Below, piece after piece: positions 17,426 through 24,473 of a DNA stretch of 42,106 nucleotides. The notes beneath the pieces were generated by a model. It saw only the letters and a program-made list of their open reading frames with translations, did no database searches and had not been told where the DNA came from. Every line of letters begins with the position of its first letter. Positions within the stretch are counted from its first letter, which is position 1. Source of the stretch: an uncultured Myxococcales bacterium (GTDB taxonomy: Bacteria > Myxococcota_A > Bradymonadia > UBA7976 > UBA1532); NCBI GenBank assembly GCA_903847385.1, contig CAINDO010000666.1, positions 1 to 42,106 of the forward strand, read 5' to 3'. The position numbers and the translations under genes are program-made.

Positions 17426-18718
17426 ATGGCTTCCCCCGTCGAGGCGCGCATCCTGCGCGGTTTTCGCGACTACCTGCCCGAGGTGATGCTGCCCCGCCAG
17501 CGCATGCTGGAGCAGGTCGCCCGCGTGTTCGAGTCCTTCGGCTTCGCGCCCCTGAGCACCCCCGCGCTGGAGTACGCCGACATCCTGGTCGGCAAGTACG
17601 GCGACGAGGGCGACAAGCTGCTCTACCGGTTCCTGGACAACGGCGAGCGCGACATCGCGCTGCGCTACGACCTGACGGTGCCGCTCGCCCGCGTGGTGGG
17701 CATGAACCGCGACCTGGTCAAACCCTTCAAGCGCTACCACATCGCCCCGGTGTGGCGCGCCGAGACCCCCGGGCGCGGCCGCTTCCGCGAGTTCAGCCAG
17801 TGCGACGTCGACATCGTCGGCAGCGACTCCATCATGGCCGACGCCGAGTGCCTGGCCGTGGGCGCCAGCGTGCTCAAGGCGCTGGGCGTGGAGCGTTTTC
17901 AGCTCCGCGTGAACAACCGCAAGCTGCTCACCGCCCTGCTCGAGCGCGTGCAGGTCTCGGGGAACGCAGCGCTCGGCGTGCTGCGCACCGTCGACAAGCT
18001 CCCCAAGATCGGCGAGGAGAAGACCCGCGAACTCCTCGCCACCGAGAACAAACTGGACACGCCGGCCATCGACGCGGTCTTCGCGTTCCTGAAGCTCGCG
18101 CCCGAGGAGCTGAACAGCTTCTTCGCCGACAGCGAGATCGGCCTGAAGGGCGCGGCGGAGCTGCACGAGCTGTTGAAGCTCGCCAGTGAGCTGGGCATCC
18201 GCGACTGCGTGGCCGTGGACCTCTCCATCGCCCGCGGCCTGGACTACTACACCGGCACCATCTACGAGACCTTCCTGCTCGACCTGGAGGCCATCGGCTC
18301 GGTGATGTCCGGCGGCCGCTACGACAACCTGCTGGGCATGTTCGGCGGCGAGTCCATCCCCGCCGTGGGCATCAGCCTGGGCGTGGACCGCCTGTTCTAC
18401 GGCCTGCAGGAGCTGAAGCTCGTGCGCGAGCAGGCCAGCCCCACGCAGGTGCTGGTCACCGTGTTCGACGAGAGCACGCGGGCGCAGGCCTACCAGGTGG
18501 CCGCCACGCTGCGCGCCGCGGGCGTGCGGGCCGAGGTGTTTCTGGGCGCCGGCAAGCTGAAGAAGCAGTTCCAGTACGCCGACCGCAAGCAGATCCCGTT
18601 CGCCGTCGTGGCCGGGCCGGACGAGCTCGCGCGCGGTGAGGTCACGCTCAAGGACCTGAAGAGCGGCACCCAATCGATCCTGGCGATCGGCGCCCTGGCG
18701 GGGGCCTTCGGGGCTTAG
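17426..18718 (+). CDS. hisS: Histidyl-tRNA synthetase
   Basis: A 430-residue class II aminoacyl-tRNA synthetase that charges tRNA-His. Motif 1 lies near the start (RGFRDYLPEVMLPRQRM). Motif 2 is FKRYHIAPVWRAE...RFREFSQCDVDIVG. The histidine-specific block is RGLDYYTGTIYE, and motif 3 is MSGGRYDNLLGMFGG...ISLGVDRL. The C-terminal 90 residues form the anticodon-binding domain (VLVTVFDESTRAQAYQVA...GAGKLKKQFQYAD). Length is normal. The ATG at 17426 is preceded by GAGG. It is the one clear housekeeping gene here, placed between two MYXO-CTERM surface proteins. Confidence 0.97.
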   Translation: MASPVEARILRGFRDYLPEVMLPRQRMLEQVARVFESFGFAPLSTPALEYADILVGKYGDEGDKLLYRFLDNGERDIALRYDLTVPLARVVGMNRDLVKPFKRYHIAPVWRAETPGRGRFREFSQCDVDIVGSDSIMADAECLAVGASVLKALGVERFQLRVNNRKLLTALLERVQVSGNAALGVLRTVDKLPKIGEEKTRELLATENKLDTPAIDAVFAFLKLAPEELNSFFADSEIGLKGAAELHELLKLASELGIRDCVAVDLSIARGLDYYTGTIYETFLLDLEAIGSVMSGGRYDNLLGMFGGESIPAVGISLGVDRLFYGLQELKLVREQASPTQVLVTVFDESTRAQAYQVAATLRAAGVRAEVFLGAGKLKKQFQYADRKQIPFAVVAGPDELARGEVTLKDLKSGTQSILAIGALAGAFGA

Positions 18719-18830
18719 GCGCCCGCGCGCCGCATAAGATTTCGCGCGTGTGCAAAGATTTGTCCGGACCTGCCCGGGGGCCCTACCCTGGACGGACCCG
18801 GCGGTCTGCCGGGCCGTGTCCGGAGGCCGC

Positions 18831-21800
18831 TTGCGTACCGAAATCTCCGCTTCTCCGCCGTCCTTCCGGCGCGCACGCCTCGCCGCGATGGGGGTGGTCT
18901 GCGCGCTGCTCGGGGTGGGCTGCGAACGCGCGGCGCCGCCCGAGGTCGAGTCGATGGCGACGCCGGCGCCCGTCGTGGTCCCCGAGGTCGTCGAGACGCC
19001 CCCGCCGGCCGCCGACGCTCCGGGCCCGAAGACGCTCGCCGCCGAGCCGCTCCCCAAGGGCCGCATGTCGCTGGAGGCCGCGCCCCCCGGGATGCGCGCC
19101 GCCTGGTACGCCGCGCGGCAGGCCGCCGCCGCCGAGGATCCCCGCTTCACCCTGCGCCCCCTGGGCGACACCCTCCTCGCCGTGCCCGCCCTGCGCGGCC
19201 CCGGCGCCGTGTTCACCGCCGAGGGTGTGACCCTGGCCGGCGTGGAGGCCGCGCTGCGCCCCACGGGGTATCAGTGCGACACCGTCACGCGCACGGCCGA
19301 CCGCGCGACCCCCACGGCCGACGCCGCGCGCCCCAACCGCGCGCTCTACACGCACGGCGACACGGCCGGCCGGTTCGACGCCTGGTACGTGCACGGCCCC
19401 GAGGGGCTGGAGCAGGGCTTCGACGTCGACGATCCGGCCTGCCGGGGCACCTTGCGCCTGTCCGTCGCCCTGCGCGGCTTCACCGCCGCCCCGGCGGACG
19501 CCGACGGCCGCGTGAAGCTCACGCCGCAAACGGGCGGCACCGCGCTCTGGTACCAGGACGCCGCCGCGAAGGACGCCCGCGGAAAGGGCCTGCCCGTGCA
19601 CCTCGAGGGCCGGGGCGAGACCGTCGCCGTCGTCGTGGACGTGCGAGGCGCGGCCTTTCCCGTGCAGATCGACCCGATGCTCGTGGTGGACAGCGGTGGC
19701 CCGCCGCGGCCGGACGAGGTCCCCGGCGACGGCGCCATCAACGACAAGCTGGGCACCAGCGTGGCCATCGACGGCGACACGGCCGTGGTGGGCGCCGAGA
19801 AAGACGGCGTCGGCGCGACGCTCAACCAGGGCTCGGCCTATGTCTTCGTGCGGACCAACGGCACCTGGGCGCTCGAGGGCAAACTCGTGGCCGCCGACGG
19901 CGCGGTGGACGACAACTTCGGCCACAGCGTGGCGCTCTCCGGTGACACGGCCATCGTGGGCGCCAACCTGGACGACGCCAACCTGGTCGATCAGGGCTCG
20001 GCCTATGTGTTCACGCGCACGAACGGCGTGTGGGCGCAGCAACAGAAGCTGCTCGCCTCGGCGCCGAGCATCGGTGACCAGTTCGGCGGCTGCGTGTCCG
20101 TGGATGGCGACGTGGCCGTCGTGGGCGCCAGCCTGGACGACGTGGGCGTCAACGCCAACATGGGCTCGGCCTCGATCTTCGCGCGCACCAACGGCGTGTG
20201 GGCGCTGCAGGCGCTCGTCTCCCCGGGGGACGGCTCGGCCCAGGACAACTTCGGCGTGAGCGTGGCGGTGTCCGGCGGCACGGTGGTCGTGGGCGCCAAC
20301 CAGGACGACACGGGCGCGAAGACCGACCACGGCTCGGCCTACGTGTTCACCCGCAACGGCAACGCCTGGCCGCAGACCCAGAAGCTCACGGCCGCCGACA
20401 GCGCCTCGGGGGACGCGTTCGGCGTGAACGTGGCCATCGACGGCGACACCATCGCCGCGGCCGCCACGCTCGACGACGTGGGCGCCGCCGCGGACGAGGG
20501 CACGGTCTACGTGTACCTGCGCACCGCCGGCGTGTGGGCGCTGCAGGACCAGCTCAACGCGCTCGACCTGGTCAACGGCCTGCGCTTCGGGCTGAGCCTG
20601 AGCCTGGACGCGAACACCATCTCCATCGTGGCCACCGGCGCGCTGGCCTACGTGTTCGTGCGCGACGTGAACAGCGGCACCTGGCTGCAGGAGGCCCGCC
20701 TGCTCGTGCCCGCCAACGCCGTGACCACCAGCGTCGACACGACGATTTTCGGCTTCAGCAGCGAGAACGTCAGCGGCAACAACACGCAGGGCTCGATCTA
20801 CGTCTTCAACCGCAGCAACGGCGCCTGGGGGTTCCCCACCAACATCACCACGGGCGACGGCGACCAGGCCGACCAGTTCGGCGCCAGCGTCGCGATCTCG
20901 GGCAACACCGCCGTGGTGGGCGTGCCCGGCGACCACGTGCTGCAGGCCACGGCCCGCGGCGCGGCCTATGTGTTCGTGCAGAACGCCGGCGTATGGACCC
21001 GCGAGGCGCGCCTGATCGCCAACGACGGCACCCAGGACGACGGCTTCGGCAACAGCGTGGCCATCGACGGCGACACGGTCGTGGTGGGCGCCAGCCTGGA
21101 CGACGTGGGCGCCGTGGCCGACCAGGGCTCCGCCTACGTCTACAACCGCGTGGCGGGCGTGTGGACGCAGGCGCAACGGCTCAACGCCGCGGGCGGCGCG
21201 GCCACGGACCTCTTCGGCGCCGCCGTCGCCATCTCCGCCGACACGATCGTGGTCGGCGCCCCGCAGGACGACGTGGGCGCCAACGCCAACCAGGGCTCGG
21301 CCTACGTGTTCCTGCGCGCCGCCGGCGTGTGGTCGCAGCAGGCGCAGCTCCTCGCCGGGGACGGCGCCGGGGCCGACGCCTTCGGGCGCGCGGTGGCGGT
21401 GTCCGGCGAGACGGCGCTGGTGGGCGCGCCTTTGGACGATCTGGTGGCCGGCGCGGACGCGGGCTCGGCCTACGTGTTCCTGCGCGCCGCCGGGGTGTGG
21501 ACGCAGCAGAGCAAGCTCGCCTCGGCCGTGGCCGCGGCCAACGACTTCTTCGGCACGGCCGTGGCCCTGTCGGGCGACACCGCGCTCGTCGGCGCGCCCC
21601 AGGACGACGTGCTCGCCGCGGTCGACCAGGGCACCGCCACCGTGTTCACGCGCTCGGGGGTCGCCTGGACGCCCCAGGCCACCCTCGTGGCCGCGGACGG
21701 CACCGCCGGCGACCAGTTCGGCATCGCCGTGGCCGTGGACACGAACACCGCCGTGATCGGCGCCGCCGTGGACGCCGTGGGCGCCCTGGTCGGCGCCGGC

Positions 21801-23705
21801 GCGGCCTACGCCACCGTGCGCACGGGGACCACCTGGTGCCTGCAGACGCGCTTCACCGCCCGGGACGCCGCCGCCGGCGACCGCTTCGGCAGCGCCGTGG
21901 CCGTGAGCGGCGCGCGCCTGCTCGCGGGCGCCCCCAAGAAGGCCGGGGCCGCGCCCTTCGGCAACCCCAACGAGGGCCGCGCCTACGATTACGACCTGGA
22001 CCGCAATCTGCTCCCCAACGGTCAGGCCTGCGGCTGCGCGGGCGAGTGTCAGTCGGGCTTCTGCACCGAGGGGGTGTGCTGCAACGCCGCCTGCGACGGC
22101 GGCGCCTGCGACAGCTGCACCGCCGAGGGCACGGTGGGTCAGTGCGTGATCTTCCCGACCGGCACCGAGTGCCGCGCCGCCGCGGACGTGTGCGACGTGG
22201 CCGAGGTCTGCGACGGCACCGCCGCCGCCTGCCCCAACGACGGCGTCCAGGTGCAGGGCCACCAGTGCCGCGTCGCCAGCGACGTGTGCGACCTCACCGA
22301 GGTCTGCGACGGCACGAACAAGGCCTGCCCCAACGACGCGATGAAGCCGCTCAACACGGAGTGCCGCGCCGCCACCGACGTGTGCGACGCCGCCGAGGTC
22401 TGCACGGGCGCCGCCAAGGCCTGCCCCAACGACCGCGTGAAGGCCGTGAACACGGAGTGTCGCGCCGCCACCGATCTCTGCGACGCCGCCGAGGTCTGCA
22501 ACGGCACGCTCAAGACCTGCCCCGCGGACGTGCTCAAGGCCGCCAACGCGCTCTGCCGCGCGGCGGCGGGCACCTGCGACACCGCCGAGGTCTGCAACGG
22601 CCTCGTGCGCACCTGCCCCGAGGACGTGATCAAGGCCGCCGGCGTCGAGTGCCGCGCGGGGGTGGGCGCCTGCGACGCCGCGGAGATCTGCGACGGCGTG
22701 GCGACCGCCTGCCCCGCCGACGTGGCCAAGGTCGCCGGCACCGAGTGCCGCCCGGTGGCCGGGCCCTGCGACAACGCCGAGATCTGTAATGGCGTCGCCA
22801 AGACCTGCCCGGTGGACGCGTTCAAGAACAACGCGACGGAGTGCCGGGCCTCGGCGGATCTGTGCGACGCGGCCGAAATGTGCACGGGCGCCGCCGCCGC
22901 CTGCCCCGTGGACCGCGCCAAGGCGAACAACACGGTGTGCCGCGCCGCCGGCGACGTGTGCGACCAGCAGGAGGTCTGCAACGGCGTGGCCTTCACCTGC
23001 CCCGTGGACGGGGTGAAGGCCGTGAACACCGCCTGCCGGGCGGCCAGCGACGTGTGCGACGCCGCCGAGGTCTGCGACGGCAGCGCCAAGGCCTGCCCCG
23101 TGGACGCCGTGAAGGCGCCGGGCGTGTCGTGCCGCGTGGCCGTCGGCGTGTGCGACGCGGCCGAGACCTGTGACGGCGCCGCCAAGGCCTGCCCCGCGGA
23201 CGTGCCCAAGGCCGCCGGCGTGGAGTGCCGCGTGGCCGCCGGCCCCTGCGACAACGCCGAGGCCTGCGACGGCGCCGTGAAGACCTGCCCCGCCGACACG
23301 TTCAAGAACAACGCGACGGAGTGCCGACCCTCGGCCGACCTGTGCGACGCCGCGGAGCTGTGCCCCGGCAACGCCGCCGCCTGCCCCGCCGACGTGAACA
23401 AGGCCGCCGGGGTCACCTGCCGCGCCGGCAGCGACCTGTGTGACAACGCCGAGGTCTGCACGGGCGCCGTCAAGACCTGCCCCGCGGACACGGTGAAGGC
23501 CGTGAACACCGCCTGCCGCCCGGCGAGCGACGTGTGCGACACGGGTGAGGTCTGCGACGGCAGCGCCAAGGCCTGCCCCCCGGACGCCGTGAAGGGCGTC
23601 GGCGTGGAGTGCCGGGCGGCCAACGGCGTGTGCGACGCCGCCGAGGCCTGCGATGGCGCCGCGAAGGCCTGCCCCGGAGACGCCTTCAAGGGCGCCGGCG
23701 TGTAA
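18831..23705 (+). CDS. Giant surface protein, N-terminal part: FG-GAP propellers and disintegrin-like array, ends at in-frame TAA
   Basis: The start is taken as TTG 18831, because GGAGG lies 4 nt upstream and the product then begins with a basic, hydrophobic leader ending ALLGVGC. ATG 18888 and GTG 18816 are alternatives. After about 290 residues come 14 FG-GAP-like units of about 55 residues (SVAIDGDTAVVGA...QGSAYVF.R..G.W), enough for two seven-bladed propellers. Next is a CCNAACDGG...C module, then a disintegrin-like tandem array. The frame stops at TAA 23703-23705, in place of the Glu codon (GAG or GAA) usual at that position of the unit. Reading continues in the same frame to 27056, so the ancestral protein was about 2741 residues. 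This part is 1624 residues. It is extracellular, and adhesion is a likely role. Confidence 0.85.
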   Translation: MRTEISASPPSFRRARLAAMGVVCALLGVGCERAAPPEVESMATPAPVVVPEVVETPPPAADAPGPKTLAAEPLPKGRMSLEAAPPGMRAAWYAARQAAAAEDPRFTLRPLGDTLLAVPALRGPGAVFTAEGVTLAGVEAALRPTGYQCDTVTRTADRATPTADAARPNRALYTHGDTAGRFDAWYVHGPEGLEQGFDVDDPACRGTLRLSVALRGFTAAPADADGRVKLTPQTGGTALWYQDAAAKDARGKGLPVHLEGRGETVAVVVDVRGAAFPVQIDPMLVVDSGGPPRPDEVPGDGAINDKLGTSVAIDGDTAVVGAEKDGVGATLNQGSAYVFVRTNGTWALEGKLVAADGAVDDNFGHSVALSGDTAIVGANLDDANLVDQGSAYVFTRTNGVWAQQQKLLASAPSIGDQFGGCVSVDGDVAVVGASLDDVGVNANMGSASIFARTNGVWALQALVSPGDGSAQDNFGVSVAVSGGTVVVGANQDDTGAKTDHGSAYVFTRNGNAWPQTQKLTAADSASGDAFGVNVAIDGDTIAAAATLDDVGAAADEGTVYVYLRTAGVWALQDQLNALDLVNGLRFGLSLSLDANTISIVATGALAYVFVRDVNSGTWLQEARLLVPANAVTTSVDTTIFGFSSENVSGNNTQGSIYVFNRSNGAWGFPTNITTGDGDQADQFGASVAISGNTAVVGVPGDHVLQATARGAAYVFVQNAGVWTREARLIANDGTQDDGFGNSVAIDGDTVVVGASLDDVGAVADQGSAYVYNRVAGVWTQAQRLNAAGGAATDLFGAAVAISADTIVVGAPQDDVGANANQGSAYVFLRAAGVWSQQAQLLAGDGAGADAFGRAVAVSGETALVGAPLDDLVAGADAGSAYVFLRAAGVWTQQSKLASAVAAANDFFGTAVALSGDTALVGAPQDDVLAAVDQGTATVFTRSGVAWTPQATLVAADGTAGDQFGIAVAVDTNTAVIGAAVDAVGALVGAGAAYATVRTGTTWCLQTRFTARDAAAGDRFGSAVAVSGARLLAGAPKKAGAAPFGNPNEGRAYDYDLDRNLLPNGQACGCAGECQSGFCTEGVCCNAACDGGACDSCTAEGTVGQCVIFPTGTECRAAADVCDVAEVCDGTAAACPNDGVQVQGHQCRVASDVCDLTEVCDGTNKACPNDAMKPLNTECRAATDVCDAAEVCTGAAKACPNDRVKAVNTECRAATDLCDAAEVCNGTLKTCPADVLKAANALCRAAAGTCDTAEVCNGLVRTCPEDVIKAAGVECRAGVGACDAAEICDGVATACPADVAKVAGTECRPVAGPCDNAEICNGVAKTCPVDAFKNNATECRASADLCDAAEMCTGAAAACPVDRAKANNTVCRAAGDVCDQQEVCNGVAFTCPVDGVKAVNTACRAASDVCDAAEVCDGSAKACPVDAVKAPGVSCRVAVGVCDAAETCDGAAKACPADVPKAAGVECRVAAGPCDNAEACDGAVKTCPADTFKNNATECRPSADLCDAAELCPGNAAACPADVNKAAGVTCRAGSDLCDNAEVCTGAVKTCPADTVKAVNTACRPASDVCDTGEVCDGSAKACPPDAVKGVGVECRAANGVCDAAEACDGAAKACPGDAFKGAGV
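19728..22000 (+). repeat. 14 FG-GAP-like repeats of about 165 nt
   Basis: Each unit has the pattern FG.SVA(I/V).GDT.VVGA..DD.GA...QGSAYVF.R..GVW....KL.A.DGA..D. I count 14 occurrences of the core, of which units 5, 6, 7 and 14 are weaker. Such repeats form beta-propeller blades, as in integrin alpha chains. Confidence 0.8.
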
Positions 23706-24473
23706 TGCCGCGCGGTCAACGGCGTGTGCGACACCGCCGAGACCTGCACCGGCGCGGCGCGGGACTGCCCCGCCGACGGATTCAAGAACAATGCGACGGA
23801 GTGCCGGCCGGCCAGCGACCTGTGCGACGCCGCCGAGATGTGCCCGGGCAACGCCGCCGCGTGCCCCGCGGACGCCAACAAAGCCGCGGGCGTGACCTGC
23901 CGGGCGGCGAGCGATCTGTGCGACGCCGCCGAGACCTGCTCCGGCGCCGCCAAGACCTGCCCCCCCGACGCCGTAAAGGCCGCCAACACCGCCTGCCGCG
24001 CGGCCTCGGACCTGTGCGACGCCGCCGAGGTCTGCGACGGCGCCGTGAAGACCTGCCCCGCCGACGTCGTGAAGGGCGCCGGCGTCGAGTGCCGCGCCGC
24101 CGCCGGCGCATGCGACGCCGCCGAGGCCTGCAACGGCGCGCTCAAGACCTGCCCCGTGGACAGCGTCTCCGCGCCCGGCACCGAGTGCCGCGCCGCGGTC
24201 GGCGAGTGCGACGCCGCCGAGGCCTGCGACGGCGCGCTCGGGACCTGCCCCGCGGACGTGGCCCTGGCGGCCGGGACGGAGTGCCGCCCCGCCCTGGACG
24301 CCTGCGACGCCGCCGAGGCCTGCAACGGCGCGCTCAAGACCTGCCCCGTGGACCGCGTCTCCGCGCCCGGCACCGAGTGCCGCGCCGCCGTGGGCCCCTG
24401 CGACGCCGTGGAGACCTGCGACGGCCAGACCCCCACCTGCCCCGAGGACTTCCTGCTCGGCCCGGACGCCGAG
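22170..24473 (+). repeat. 24 disintegrin-like units of exactly 96 nt (32 aa)
   Basis: Twenty-four units follow each other without indels: 22170 + 24 x 96 ends at 24473. The consensus is CR(A/P)xxxxCDxAExCxGxxxxCPxD plus a seven- to eight-residue spacer ending in (T/V)E. This matches the Cys pattern of the ADAM/snake-venom disintegrin core. Units 7-21 show a second level of order: features such as FKNNATE recur every five units (units 7, 12 and 17), a 480-nt super-repeat. A 25th unit after 24474 is degenerate. Confidence 0.92.
23703..23705 (+). other. In-frame TAA inside the disintegrin array
   Basis: At the last codon of unit 16 the sequence reads GTG TAA TGC, where the neighbouring super-repeats (units 11 and 15) read GTG GAG TGC. 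Two base changes are needed (G to T and G to A). Frame, unit length and codon bias are intact on both sides. Confidence 0.9.

Noticed and set aside
22170-24473. Regularly spaced repeats that could suggest a CRISPR array
   Set aside because: The 96-nt period is an exact multiple of three, the units are coding and diverge like protein repeats, and there are no unique spacers or cas genes.
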